This document shows positions 53,300 through 61,877 of a DNA stretch of 64,000 nucleotides, piece by piece. Location: the NCBI RefSeq assembly GCF_001403735.1, contig NZ_CXPG01000012.1, positions 278,823-342,822 on the forward strand. Reading direction: 5' to 3'. The stretch comes from Jannaschia rubra (GTDB lineage: Bacteria; Pseudomonadota; Alphaproteobacteria; Rhodobacterales; Rhodobacteraceae). The first letter of the stretch is position 1; each line of letters starts with the position of its first letter. Under the pieces are notes generated by a model. It worked only from the letters and a program-made list of their open reading frames with translations. It did not search any database and had not been told where the DNA came from. The translations under genes and the position numbers were made by a program.

Positions 53300-54196
53300 T
53301 CAGGCCGGAACCATGCCCTTTTCGCGGGCCAGATCGCGCACCCGGTTGGACAGTTTCTCGAAGGCGCGCACCTCGATCTGACGGATGCGCTCGCGGCTGA
53401 CGCCGTATTTGCCCGACAGATCTTCCAGCGTAACCGTCTCCTCGTTCAGGCGGCGCTGGGTCAGGATGTCACGTTCGCGGTCGTTGAGCACCTCCATCGC
53501 CTCGGTCATCAGGCCGATGCGGCTGTCGAACTCGTCCTTCTCGGCGTAGTCGCCGGCCTGGTCGGCGCTGTCGTCGGCCAGCCAGTCCTGCCACTGGGTG
53601 CTGCCGTCCCCATCCGAGCCGATCATCACGTTAAGGCTCGCGTCGCCGCCGGACATGCGGCGGTTCATCGACGTCACCTCGGCCTCGGTCACGCCGAGGT
53701 CGTTGGCGATCCGGGCGACGTTTTCGGGGCGCAGGTCGCCCTCCTCCAGCGCGCCGATACGGTTCTTGGCCTTGCGGAGATTGAAGAACAGCTTCTTCTG
53801 CGCGCTCGTCGTGCCGAGCTTGACCATCGACCAGGACCGCAGGACGTATTCCTGGATCGCGGCGCGGATCCACCACATCGCATAGGTGGCGAGGCGGAAG
53901 CCCTTTTCGGGGTCGAATTTCTTGACGGCCTGCATCAGGCCCACGTTCGCTTCCGAGATCACCTCGGCTTGAGGCAGGCCATAGCCGCGGTAGCCCATGG
54001 CGATCTTGGCGGCGAGGCGCAGGTGCGACGTCACCATCTTGTGCGCCGCTTCGGTATCGCCCTCCTCGACCCACCGCTTGGCGAGCATGTATTCCTCCTC
54101 AGGCTCCAGCATGGGGAACTTGCGGATCTCCTGAAGATAACGGTTGAGCCCGGCTTCGGGGTTCGGCGCCGGAAGGTTCGCATAGGTGGCTGCCAT
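53300..54196 (-). CDS. rpoH: RNA polymerase sigma-32 factor RpoH
   Basis: A 298-residue heat-shock sigma factor. Region 2 has LRLAAKIAMGYRGYGLPQAEVISEANVGLMQAVKKF (in pieces) and FRLATYAMWWIRAAIQEYVL; the RpoH box is QKKLFFNLRKAKNRIG; region 4 has LEDLSGKYGVSRERIRQIEVRAFEKL. Target: heat-shock promoters such as the candidate before hsp20. Rhodobacterales often hold two rpoH genes, so whether this is rpoH1 or rpoH2 is undecided. The 214-bp upstream region carries a promoter-like site and a short hairpin. Confidence 0.95.
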   Translation of the reverse strand: MAATYANLPAPNPEAGLNRYLQEIRKFPMLEPEEEYMLAKRWVEEGDTEAAHKMVTSHLRLAAKIAMGYRGYGLPQAEVISEANVGLMQAVKKFDPEKGFRLATYAMWWIRAAIQEYVLRSWSMVKLGTTSAQKKLFFNLRKAKNRIGALEEGDLRPENVARIANDLGVTEAEVTSMNRRMSGGDASLNVMIGSDGDGSTQWQDWLADDSADQAGDYAEKDEFDSRIGLMTEAMEVLNDRERDILTQRRLNEETVTLEDLSGKYGVSRERIRQIEVRAFEKLSNRVRDLAREKGMVPA

Positions 54197-54212
54197 GTCA
54201 TGTCTCCCTCAT

Positions 54213-54227
54213 GTTAAGGGGCTTAAC
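54213..54227 (-). promoter_or_regulatory. Short AU-rich stem-loop in the rpoH leader
   Basis: GTTAAG-CCC-CTTAAC is a perfect 6-bp stem ending 4 nt before the GAGGGAG ribosome binding sequence of rpoH. Its weak AU pairs near the ribosome site make temperature-sensitive translation or a protein operator conceivable. Confidence 0.35.
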
Positions 54228-54240
54228 AAACCCTTTGTCA

Positions 54241-54271
54241 GGTATGTGGTCACGGCCCCCGGGAAGGTCAA
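54241..54271 (-). promoter_or_regulatory. Candidate rpoH promoter
   Basis: Reading the minus strand, CTTGACC is followed after 17-19 bp by CACATACC. The -35 fits sigma70 or RpoH; the -10 is weak for either. It sits about 45-75 bp upstream of the start codon. Confidence 0.4.
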
Positions 54272-54410
54272 GCAACGTGTGATCACGGGGGCGTCATCGG
54301 CCGCCGCGGTCGTCGCCGGAAAGAACGTCTACATCTTCCGCCAGGTCACGCACAGGGCGCGAATGGCGGATGGTCTGTGCCGTGATGCACCATCAAACGT
54401 GAACAACCGG

Positions 54411-55445
54411 TTAACTGTTCCCGTCGGGCCCTGCCAGCGCGACGAGAAGGCGCTCCATGTCGTCGGGCACAGGCGAGGCGAAGCGCATGTCGTCCCCCGT
54501 CACCGGATGCACGAACCCAAGCGTGCGCGCGTGGAGGGCCTGGCGCGGAAAGGCGACCACAGCATCGGCGCCCGGGTGGCCGCGCGGCAGGCGACGGCCG
54601 CCGCCGTAGGTCGGATCGCCCACCAGCGCATGACCGGCATGGGCCATGTGCACGCGGATCTGGTGCGTTCGCCCCGTCTCAAGCCAGCATTCCAACAGCG
54701 CGGCGGCGCCGAAACCCTGCATCACCCGCGCGCGTGTCACCGCGTGGCGCCCGCCGTCCCAGGTAACTGCCTGTTTCTGCCGATCGGTGCGGTGGCGCGC
54801 GAGGCGTGTCGTGATCTTGAGGATGTCGGCCTGTTCCCAACTGATCCCCCGCGTGCCCCGCAGGCGCGGATCGCCCGCGTCCGGCACGCCGTGGACCACG
54901 GCAAGATAGCGGCGTTCGACGCTGTGCGCCTCGAACTGGGCGGCGAGGCCATGGTGGGCGGCGTCCGACTTGGCGACGACCAGCAGGCCGGAAGTGTCCT
55001 TGTCGATGCGGTGCACGATGCCGGGCCGCCGTTCGCCCCCCACACCCGACAGCGCGCCGCCGAAGTGGTGCAGCAGCGCGTTTACCAGCGTCCCTCCGGG
55101 GCTGCCGGGGGCGGGGTGAACGACCATGCCGGCGGGCTTGTCCACCACGATCAGGTCGGCGTCCTCGTGAAGAACGGACAGCGGGATGTCCTCCGGGCGG
55201 GTCTCGGGGTCATCCGGTGTGGGCACGACGATGGCGACGCGGTCGCCCCAGTCCACCCGGTCGCGCGCCCCGGCGACGGCGCCGTTCACCGTCACCGCGC
55301 CGTCGGCAATTAGGCGGGCAAGGCGGGAGCGGGACAGATGCGCCTCGACTGGCACGTCGCGGGCGATTGCCTTATCGAGACGCGATGGCGGATCGACCGC
55401 GATGACGAAGCTCACGATCTCGGAGGGAGGGACGGTGCCGGACAT
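54411..55445 (-). CDS. rluD: Pseudouridine synthase, RluA/RluD family
   Basis: A 344-residue enzyme modifying 23S rRNA. N-terminal S4 domain: SRLDKAIARDVPVEAHLSRS, RLARLIADGAVTVNG. Catalytic Asp: RPGIVHRIDKDTSGLLVVAK. Further motifs: GMVVHPAPGSPGGTLVNALL and TGRTHQIRVHMAHAGHALVG. ATG 55445 starts MSGTVPPSEIVSFVIA; the longer reading overlaps the opposite gene. The target is probably U1911/1915/1917 as for RluD, by family. It overlaps the start of the divergent DUF6476 gene. Confidence 0.93.
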   Translation of the reverse strand: MSGTVPPSEIVSFVIAVDPPSRLDKAIARDVPVEAHLSRSRLARLIADGAVTVNGAVAGARDRVDWGDRVAIVVPTPDDPETRPEDIPLSVLHEDADLIVVDKPAGMVVHPAPGSPGGTLVNALLHHFGGALSGVGGERRPGIVHRIDKDTSGLLVVAKSDAAHHGLAAQFEAHSVERRYLAVVHGVPDAGDPRLRGTRGISWEQADILKITTRLARHRTDRQKQAVTWDGGRHAVTRARVMQGFGAAALLECWLETGRTHQIRVHMAHAGHALVGDPTYGGGRRLPRGHPGADAVVAFPRQALHARTLGFVHPVTGDDMRFASPVPDDMERLLVALAGPDGNS

Positions 55446-55722
55446 GGAAACCCCTGAACCCGCCAACCTCCGCTTCCTGCGGGTGCTGGTCACGGTGCTG
55501 ACGGCGGTGATGATCGCGGGGGTCATAGCCATCGTGGCGCTGCTTGTCACGCGCCTGCCGGGGCGAGCGGTCAAGACACCCGACCGGCTGGAGATGCCCG
55601 CGCGGGCGGAGGTGCTCGCGGTGACGCAGACGCCCGATGCCTGGCTGGTGACGACGCGGGACGGGCGGCTGTTGCTGTTCGGCCCCGACGGGGTGCTGCG
55701 CCGCGAGATCCCGCTCGACTGA
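55435..55722 (+). CDS. DUF6476 family small membrane protein
   Basis: A 95-residue protein: short N-terminus, one membrane helix (LRFLRVLVTVLTAVMIAGVI, then AIVALLVTRL), and a periplasmic part (PARAEVLAVTQTPDAWLVTT, RDGRLLLFGPDG) resembling a single beta-propeller blade. Rhodobacterales-specific, function unknown, habitually divergent from rluD. GTG 55435 has GGAGGG at 7 nt and is preferred; ATG 55444 (92 residues) is the alternative. The two 5' ends overlap by 11 bp. Confidence 0.85.
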   Translation: MPDMETPEPANLRFLRVLVTVLTAVMIAGVIAIVALLVTRLPGRAVKTPDRLEMPARAEVLAVTQTPDAWLVTTRDGRLLLFGPDGVLRREIPLD

Positions 55723-55766
55723 GCTTGTCTTCGGCTTGCGGATATTCCTGCCGCAGGCATCCCAGA

Positions 55767-56363
55767 TCAGAGAAGCGGCATGATCGACGGATACAGAGAC
55801 GCGACCAGAAGCGTCGCCATCGTCCAGTTGAATGCACGCAGACGGCGGGGCGAGGTCAGAAAGCGTCGCATCCCGCGCCCCAGCACCGTCCAGCTTGAGA
55901 CGCAGGGGAGGTTGATCGCGCCGAACACCGCCGCGACCGCCACGACCGACCAGAGGGAGCCTGCGGAATAGAGCGTGATCGCCGTCAGGGCCATGGTCCA
56001 GGCCTTGGGGTTCACCCACTGGAATGCCGCCGCCTGAAGGAATGTCAGCGGCCGGCCGTCGGCGGCGGCGCGGTCGGGGGCCGCGGCGTTGGCGATCTTC
56101 CAGGCAAGCCAGAGGAGGTAGACGACCGACAACACGGCCAGCACGGTCCGGGTGACCGGCCAAAGGTCGAAGATGCGCGACAGACCCAGCCCCACCAACA
56201 CGATCATGAAAGTGAACCCGAGCGCCACGCCAAAGGCGTGCGGCACCGTGCGCCAGAGGCCGAAGTTCGCGCCCGATGCCATCAGCATGAGGTTGTTCGG
56301 CCCCGGCGTGATGGAGGATACGAAGGCAAAGCCCGCGAGGGCGAGGAGGATATCGAGCGTCAT
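55767..56363 (-). CDS. LysE-family amino acid exporter
   Basis: A 198-residue inner-membrane protein with about five or six helices. The family hallmark is LALAGFAFVSSITPGPNNLM, followed by TVPHAFGVALGFTFMIVLVG and AAAFQWVNPKAWTMALTAI. It exports amino acids or related compounds. The divergently encoded Lrp/AsnC-type regulator 73 bp away is its likely regulator. ATG 56363 is chosen; ATG 56375 would add four residues. Confidence 0.92.
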   Translation of the reverse strand: MTLDILLALAGFAFVSSITPGPNNLMLMASGANFGLWRTVPHAFGVALGFTFMIVLVGLGLSRIFDLWPVTRTVLAVLSVVYLLWLAWKIANAAAPDRAAADGRPLTFLQAAAFQWVNPKAWTMALTAITLYSAGSLWSVVAVAAVFGAINLPCVSSWTVLGRGMRRFLTSPRRLRAFNWTMATLLVASLYPSIMPLL

Positions 56364-56397
56364 AAGGGGCAACATCGCGCAATCGATCCGGAAAGTG

Positions 56398-56434
56398 CTT
56401 GCGAACATCGTGGCATTACCCCAATCTTCGCAAG
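56398..56434. promoter_or_regulatory. Inverted repeat in the lysE-lrp divergent region, candidate operator
   Basis: CTTGCGAA at 56398-56405 and TTCGCAAG at 56427-56434 form a perfect 8-bp inverted repeat spaced by 21 bp, between the divergent lysE and lrp starts. The centre-to-centre distance of 29 bp is near three helix turns, compatible with a dimeric or octameric Lrp-type protein. Confidence 0.5.
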
Positions 56435-56436
56435 AA

Positions 56437-56889
56437 ATGAGCGTTTCCGACCCTACAGACGACAAGATCCTGCGCATCCTCGGGCGCGAGGGGCGGATCA
56501 CCAACCAGGCATTGGCCGGGCACGTGGGCCTTTCTCCTTCGGCCACGTTGCGCCGGGTGCAGGCGATGGAGGCGTCGGGCCTGATCCGGGGCTACCGCGC
56601 GATCATCGACCCGGACCGCGCCGGGATAGGTTTCACCGCCTATATCGCCGTCGGACTGAACGAGCACACCAAGCGCGCGCAGGGTGCGTTCGAGCGCGCC
56701 ATCGCCATCGCCCCCGAAGTCCGCGAGTGCCACAACGTGACCGGAAGCGTCGAATACCTGCTGCGGGTCGAGGCGCGCGACCTTGCGGCCTACAAGCATT
56801 TCCATACCGAAGTACTGGGCATGCTGCCGCAGGTCGCGCGTCTGACAACCTATGTCGTAATGGGCAGCCCAAAGGACGAACGGGGCTGA
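56437..56889 (+). CDS. Lrp/AsnC-family regulator beside a LysE exporter
   Basis: A 150-residue regulator with the helix-turn-helix DDKILRILGREGRITNQALA, GHVGLSPSATLRRVQAMEAS, and the RAM domain GFTAYIAVGLNEHTKRAQG and RECHNVTGSVEYLLRVEARD. It likely senses an amino acid and controls the divergent lysE. ATG 56437 starts three bases after an inverted-repeat half-site, so autoregulation is possible. Confidence 0.93.
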   Translation: MSVSDPTDDKILRILGREGRITNQALAGHVGLSPSATLRRVQAMEASGLIRGYRAIIDPDRAGIGFTAYIAVGLNEHTKRAQGAFERAIAIAPEVRECHNVTGSVEYLLRVEARDLAAYKHFHTEVLGMLPQVARLTTYVVMGSPKDERG

Positions 56890-56896
56890 CGCGCGA

Positions 56897-58258
56897 TCAC
56901 ATCAACCTGGCCTCGAACGCCCGGAGGATGGGGCGGGCGGGCGCCTGCGCGGGATGGGTGCCCTGCGCGATCTGGGGGAACAGACTCACCAGTTCGTCGT
57001 AGATCTCACGGTCGGCCTCCAGGATGCGGTCGCCTGCGAAGAAGCTCTCGAGCAGGGCGCCGCCGGACAGGACGACCTCATGGCGGTCGAACATGACGTG
57101 GACATAGGTGACCTCGGTGCAGGGCGCGAGGTAGATGCGGTCGCCGTCGCACAGATGCTTGGCCGCGCAGAGCATTTCGGTCGCGTCGAACAGAAGCTCG
57201 CACTTCCACCCCGCCATCATGACGCGGTGCTGGGGCGAGAGGCGGATTTCATGCGTATTGCCGATGGCTCCCGGCAGGAAGTGCACGGGCGCGTGGGCAC
57301 CCACGCCGGGCACCGTCCTGCGCCCGATCCAGCGGATCGGCTGCGGCCCGTGGTCCAGCGTCTCGACCAGGTCGCCCACACGCAAATCGCCAACGGGCAC
57401 CTCGCCGCCGGGGGTCGAAAGCGGCGTTTCGGCGGTGAAGCAGGCCACGTCCACGGACTCGAAGTTGGTATAGACGAAGCTGGTGCCGTCGGGCAGCGTC
57501 ACAACGCCGCTGTCCGAGCCGTCGTCATAGGGCTCGAAGGACGCGCCTTCGGGAACGATCAGGCGGTCGTCACCGCTGCCGCCCGTGGCGAACTGCGTCT
57601 TCGTGCCTGCGACGATGACATCGTCGCCGCGTCCGCCGAACAGGTTGCCCTCGAACTCGCCTGCGGTCACGGTGTCGTCGCCTTCGCCGCCGAACAGGTT
57701 TCCGGTGCCGCTGCCGCCGAAGATCTGGTCGTCGCCCCTGTCGCCCCGCAGGTTGTCCTTTCCGGGGCCGCCGATCAGGGTGTCGTCGCCCTCGCCACCC
57801 CAGAGGTTGTTGTTGCCACCTTCGCCTGCGCTCAGCTCGTCGTCGCCCTGACCGCCGTAGAGGTTGTTGTTGCCGGTGCCGCCGACAAGCGTGTCGTTGC
57901 CGTCGCCGCCCCGCATCGTTCCGCCCCGCTCGCCGTCGTCGCGGAACGTGTCGTCGCCGTCGCCGCCAACATAGCCTTTCCAGCCAAGTCGATCCGCACC
58001 ACTGACGTCGCTCCCCCCGTCGTTGGCCTTGAACTGGATCACGTCCGAGAAGGACCCGTCGCCCAGGTCGTCATCGGACCAGGTCGTCTCATCGCCGGTA
58101 TCGGTGTCGGTGAAGGTGATCGAGCCACCGTCGAGCCGGATTGCGAAGCGGTCGTCCAGACCCGTGGCGTCGATGGTGCTGCGGCCGTCGAGGTCGAGGC
58201 CGGACCAGAAGCCGGCGTCGGTGACGGACGTGTCGGTCAGGGTGATGAAGGCAGACAT
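56897..58258 (-). CDS. RTX-type calcium-binding protein with C-terminal Hint domain
   Basis: A 453-residue protein. Residues about 100-250 hold a ladder of nonapeptide RTX repeats (GGDGNDTLVGGTGNNNLYGG, GEGDDTLIGGPGKDNLRG and similar), which bind calcium outside the cell. From about residue 278 there is a Hint domain starting at a Cys: VACFTAETPLSTPGGEVPVG, DLRVGDLVETLDHGPQPIRW, and LSPQHRVMMAGWKCEL. No N-terminal signal peptide is seen, as in type I-secreted RTX proteins. Hint may promote autocleavage. ATG 58258 has GAGG 6 nt upstream; ATG 58264 is an alternative. Confidence 0.9.
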   Translation of the reverse strand: MSAFITLTDTSVTDAGFWSGLDLDGRSTIDATGLDDRFAIRLDGGSITFTDTDTGDETTWSDDDLGDGSFSDVIQFKANDGGSDVSGADRLGWKGYVGGDGDDTFRDDGERGGTMRGGDGNDTLVGGTGNNNLYGGQGDDELSAGEGGNNNLWGGEGDDTLIGGPGKDNLRGDRGDDQIFGGSGTGNLFGGEGDDTVTAGEFEGNLFGGRGDDVIVAGTKTQFATGGSGDDRLIVPEGASFEPYDDGSDSGVVTLPDGTSFVYTNFESVDVACFTAETPLSTPGGEVPVGDLRVGDLVETLDHGPQPIRWIGRRTVPGVGAHAPVHFLPGAIGNTHEIRLSPQHRVMMAGWKCELLFDATEMLCAAKHLCDGDRIYLAPCTEVTYVHVMFDRHEVVLSGGALLESFFAGDRILEADREIYDELVSLFPQIAQGTHPAQAPARPILRAFEARLM

Positions 58259-58425
58259 GGGCATCCTCGTGATCTGGAGCGGGAGAGCGTGGACGCGCAA
58301 TGAACGGCTGTGCGCTTCGGGACGCTGGACCAGCGCCGCGCCCTTTTCCCGCCTTTTCAACGACACGCCCCATTCGCGCGCGGACCCGCCCGCGACAGGG
58401 AGTCCTGAGCGCGGCCATCCGCCGA

Positions 58426-58992
58426 TCAGCCGAGCGCGGCCACCCGGTCGTGGCACCCGCAGCAGGTCAGATGGTCGTTCACCAGCCCAGCCGCCTGCAT
58501 GAAGGCATAGGCGGTCGTCGGGCCGCAGAACCGGAACCCCGCAGCGTTCAGTCCCCTGGAGAGCCGCGCCGACAGGTCCGTCCGGGCCGGCACATGGGCC
58601 GGCACGGTGCGGCGGGGCTGCAACGGCGTGTCGTTCACGTGGTCCCAGACGAAACGCTCGAACCCCTGCCCGGCCTGCATTTCCAGGAAAGCCTGGGCGT
58701 TGCCGATCGTGGCCATGATCTTGCCGCGGTGTCGGACGATGCCCGGATCGGCCAGCAGGCGCGCGACCTCGGCGTCGCCCCAACGGGCGATGACTGCGGG
58801 GTCGAAATCGGCGAAGGCCGCACGGAATGCCTCGCGCTTGCGGAGAATGGTGATCCAGGACAGGCCCGACTGGAAGGTCTCGAGGACGAGCTGTTCCCAG
58901 AGCGCTCGGGCATCGCGCTGCGGCACACCCCATTCGTCGTCATGATAGGCCCGGTACAGGGGATCGTCGCCCACCCAACCGCATCCTTCCAT
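58426..58992 (-). CDS. tag: DNA-3-methyladenine glycosylase I
   Basis: A 188-residue base-excision repair enzyme removing 3-methyladenine. The N-terminus MEGCGWVGDDPLYRAYHDDE is the family start (zinc ligand Cys4 and His17), LVLETFQSGLSWITILRKRE is the helix-hairpin-helix region, and the C-terminal NDHLTCCGCHDRV provides further zinc ligands. ATG 58992 is chosen over 59013 because of that conserved start. Confidence 0.96.
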   Translation of the reverse strand: MEGCGWVGDDPLYRAYHDDEWGVPQRDARALWEQLVLETFQSGLSWITILRKREAFRAAFADFDPAVIARWGDAEVARLLADPGIVRHRGKIMATIGNAQAFLEMQAGQGFERFVWDHVNDTPLQPRRTVPAHVPARTDLSARLSRGLNAAGFRFCGPTTAYAFMQAAGLVNDHLTCCGCHDRVAALG

Positions 58993-59066
58993 CGCGTCAG
59001 CCCCCCGGAACATCCCGCCCGCAGGCGTCGTTGACCAGCATACCCGGAAACGAAAGGAACCACCCC

Positions 59067-59627
59067 ATGACCGCGATAAAGGAATCGAAGATCCTCATCC
59101 TCGCGACCAACGGCTTCGAGCAGTCGGAGCTGGAGGTGCCCCGCGACAAGCTGCGTGGCCACGGCGCGACGGTGCACGTGGCCAGCCCCGACGGCAAGAC
59201 CATCAAGGGCTGGGACGGCAACGACTGGGGACAGGATGCCGAGGTAGACCTGCAACTGTCCGACGTGGACCTTGCGGATTACGACGCGCTGGTCCTGCCG
59301 GGCGGGCAGATCAATCCCGACCTGCTGCGGGTGGACCGCGACGCCGTGAAGCTGATCCGCGACTTCGTCGAGGCGGGCAAGATCGTCGCCGCCGTCTGCC
59401 ACGCTCCTTGGCTTCTGATCGAGGCAGGCGTGGTCGAGGGGCGCGAGATGACGTCGTATCACTCGATCCGCACCGACCTGAAGAACGCGGGCGCCAATGT
59501 CGTGGACAAGCCGGTCGCCGTGTCGAACGGCATCATCACCAGCCGGAATCCCGATGATTTGAACGACTTCGTCGCCAAGATCGTCGAGGAAGTCGAGGAA
59601 GGGAAGCATCCCCGCCCCGGCGCTTAA
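59067..59627 (+). CDS. DJ-1/PfpI-family protein
   Basis: A 186-residue class I glutamine-amidotransferase-like protein. The nucleophile Cys is in AAVCHAPWLLIEAG, with the Glu in FEQSELEVPRDKL and YDALVLPGGQINPDLLR. Such PfpI/YhbO proteins are thought to deglycate or protect proteins from carbonyl stress; no activity is shown here. AAAGGAAC precedes ATG 59067. Divergent from tag. Confidence 0.93.
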   Translation: MTAIKESKILILATNGFEQSELEVPRDKLRGHGATVHVASPDGKTIKGWDGNDWGQDAEVDLQLSDVDLADYDALVLPGGQINPDLLRVDRDAVKLIRDFVEAGKIVAAVCHAPWLLIEAGVVEGREMTSYHSIRTDLKNAGANVVDKPVAVSNGIITSRNPDDLNDFVAKIVEEVEEGKHPRPGA

Positions 59628-59680
59628 CGGATCCGCAAGGATCGGCGTGGCACCAAGCCCCCAGTCCGAGGGGAGCCGAG

Positions 59681-60517
59681 ATGCCGCGCCGATCCTTTTT
59701 CGAACCGGGGGCCGAAGACCCCCTGTCCTACGCCCTTGCGGAGCGTGACAGGTCCACCTTGCGGATGGTCCGCGAGGCTCTGGAGGCCGGCGACGTGATG
59801 CTGGCCTATCAACCCGTGATCGGTGCGTTGACCGGCGATCCGGCGTTTCATGAGGGGTTGATCCGCGTGCTGGACGGCAGCGGCCGGATCATCCCCGCGA
59901 CGCAGTTCATGCCGGCCGTCGAGAACGAGGAACTGGGACGGGAGATCGACTGCGCAGCACTGCGCTGCGGGCTGGAGGCACTGGCGGGCACGCCGTCGCT
60001 GCGGCTGTCGGTCAACATGTCCGCGCGGTCTATCGGCTATCCGAAGTGGACACGGACGCTGCAGGACTGGCTGGCGCGGGACGAGACGGTGGGCGAGCGC
60101 CTGATCCTGGAAATCACGGAATCCTCTGCCATGCAGGTGCCCGAGCTGGTCAAGACGTTCATGACCGATTTGCAGGATCGCGGCATCACCTTTGCGCTCG
60201 ACGACTTCGGTGCGGGGCAGACATCGTTCCGCTATCTCAAGGAGTTCTATTTCGACGTTATCAAGATCGACGGCAGTTTCGTGCGCGGCTGCGACGCGGA
60301 CCCCGACAACCAGTGCATCCTGGCCGCCCTGATCACCATCGGGCAGCATTTCGACATGTTCACCGTGGCCGAATCCGTCGAGACGCAGGCAGAGGCGCAA
60401 TTCCTCGTCGATGCCGGGATCGACTGCCTGCAGGGGTTCCATTACGGCGCCCCCGCAATGCGACCCGATTGGCTCGTGTCGGCGGAACGGCGGGCGGAGG
60501 AGCACGTCAAGGTGTGA
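59681..60517 (+). CDS. EAL-domain protein, predicted c-di-GMP phosphodiesterase
   Basis: A 278-residue protein that is almost entirely an EAL domain. All key residues are present: E58 in HEGLIRV (EGL instead of EAL), N112 in [11 protein letters not shown]147 in LEITESSA, D174-D175 in [13 protein letters not shown]195 in VIKIDGSFV, and E231/E234 in AESVETQAE. It should therefore hydrolyse c-di-GMP. There is no sensor domain or GGDEF partner beside it. Confidence 0.92.
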   Translation: MPRRSFFEPGAEDPLSYALAERDRSTLRMVREALEAGDVMLAYQPVIGALTGDPAFHEGLIRVLDGSGRIIPATQFMPAVENEELGREIDCAALRCGLEALAGTPSLRLSVNMSARSIGYPKWTRTLQDWLARDETVGERLILEITESSAMQVPELVKTFMTDLQDRGITFALDDFGAGQTSFRYLKEFYFDVIKIDGSFVRGCDADPDNQCILAALITIGQHFDMFTVAESVETQAEAQFLVDAGIDCLQGFHYGAPAMRPDWLVSAERRAEEHVKV

Positions 60518-60662
60518 CCTCGGACCGGAAACATCCGCCCGGATGCAGGCAACATTTGCCCCCAAGCGCCGTGCGCGCTACTCCAAGGGAGATATCATAC
60601 GGCATGGGGTTCGTGGCGGACATCTTCCGCCCCCGTGCCGCCACACCGAAAGGATGTTTGCC

Positions 60663-61838
60663 ATGACCAATGTCGTGATCGCCTCGGCCGCCCGCACCCC
60701 CGTGGGGTCGTTCCTCGGCGCCTTCGCCAATACCCCCGCCCACGAACTCGGCGCCGCCGTGATCGAGGAAGTCGTGGCCCGGGCCGGCGTCGACAAGTCC
60801 GAGGTGTCCGAGACGATCCTGGGCCAGGTGCTGACCGCCGGCCAGGGCCAGAACCCCGCCCGGCAGGCGCACATCCTGGCCGGCCTGCCGCAGGAGGCTT
60901 CCGCCTGGGGCATCAACCAGGTCTGCGGTTCGGGCCTGCGGGCCGTGGCCATCGGGGCGCAGCACATCCAGCTCGGCGACGCCGCGATCATCGTGGCCGG
61001 CGGACAGGAGAGCATGTCGCTCGCCCCCCACGCGCAGGCGCTGCGCCAGGGCCAGAAGATGGGTGACGTGAAGCTGGTCGACACGATGATCAAGGACGGT
61101 CTCTGGGACGCGTTCAACAACTATCACATGGGCCAGACCGCCGAGAACGTGGCCGAGAAGTGGCAGATCGGCCGTGACGCGCAGGACGAATTCGCAGTCG
61201 GCAGTCAGAACAAGGCCGAAGCCGCCCAGAAGGAGGGTCGCTTCAAGGACGAGATCGTTGGGTTCACCGTAAAGGGCCGCAAGGGCGACACCGTGGTCGA
61301 CCAGGATGAATATATCCGTCACGGCGCGACGATGGAGGCGATGCAGAAGCTGCGCCCCGCCTTCACCAAGGACGGCTCGGTCACGGCGGCCAACGCCAGC
61401 GGCCTGAACGACGGCGCGGCGGCGACGCTGCTGATGTCGGCGGAGGAGGCCGAGAAGCGCGGTATCGAGCCGCTCGCGCGGATCGCCAGCTATGCAACGG
61501 CCGGCCTCGACCCGTCGATCATGGGTGCAGGGCCCATCCACGCGTCGCGCAAGGCGCTGGAGAAGGCGGGCTGGAAGGTCGGCGACCTGGACCTGATCGA
61601 GGCGAACGAGGCCTTTGCCGCCCAGGCCTGCGCCGTCAACAAGGAGATGGGGTGGGATCCGGCCATCGTGAACGTGAACGGCGGGGCCATCGCCATCGGC
61701 CATCCCATCGGCGCGTCGGGGTGCCGGGTGCTCAACACCCTGCTGTTCGAGATGAAGCGTCGGGATGCCAAAAGGGGCCTTGCCACGCTGTGCATCGGCG
61801 GTGGCATGGGCGTCGCGCTCTGTGTCGAGCGGCCCTGA
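60663..61838 (+). CDS. phbA: Acetyl-CoA C-acetyltransferase (beta-ketothiolase)
   Basis: A 391-residue thiolase condensing two acetyl-CoA into acetoacetyl-CoA, the first step of polyhydroxybutyrate synthesis. Catalytic residues: C88 in [14 protein letters not shown], the His in [14 protein letters not shown] and the second Cys in [14 protein letters not shown]. Length is standard. ATG 60663 ([15 protein letters not shown]) is preferred; ATG 60654 lies too near the AAAGGA site. Operon partners are a patatin-like protein and phbB. Confidence 0.97.
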   Translation: MTNVVIASAARTPVGSFLGAFANTPAHELGAAVIEEVVARAGVDKSEVSETILGQVLTAGQGQNPARQAHILAGLPQEASAWGINQVCGSGLRAVAIGAQHIQLGDAAIIVAGGQESMSLAPHAQALRQGQKMGDVKLVDTMIKDGLWDAFNNYHMGQTAENVAEKWQIGRDAQDEFAVGSQNKAEAAQKEGRFKDEIVGFTVKGRKGDTVVDQDEYIRHGATMEAMQKLRPAFTKDGSVTAANASGLNDGAAATLLMSAEEAEKRGIEPLARIASYATAGLDPSIMGAGPIHASRKALEKAGWKVGDLDLIEANEAFAAQACAVNKEMGWDPAIVNVNGGAIAIGHPIGASGCRVLNTLLFEMKRRDAKRGLATLCIGGGMGVALCVERP

Positions 61839-61877
61839 GACGGACCGGGCGGCGGCGAGCCGCTGCCCGCTTTCGCC

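Noticed and set aside
54241..55313. Plus-strand frame upstream of and opposite rluD (54186-55313)
   Set aside because: It starts in the rpoH leader and runs antisense to rluD, with no family similarity.
57585..57982. Tandem DNA repeats at 57.6-58.0 kb as a possible repeat element
   Set aside because: They are the codon-level image of the RTX nonapeptide repeats in the Hint protein gene.
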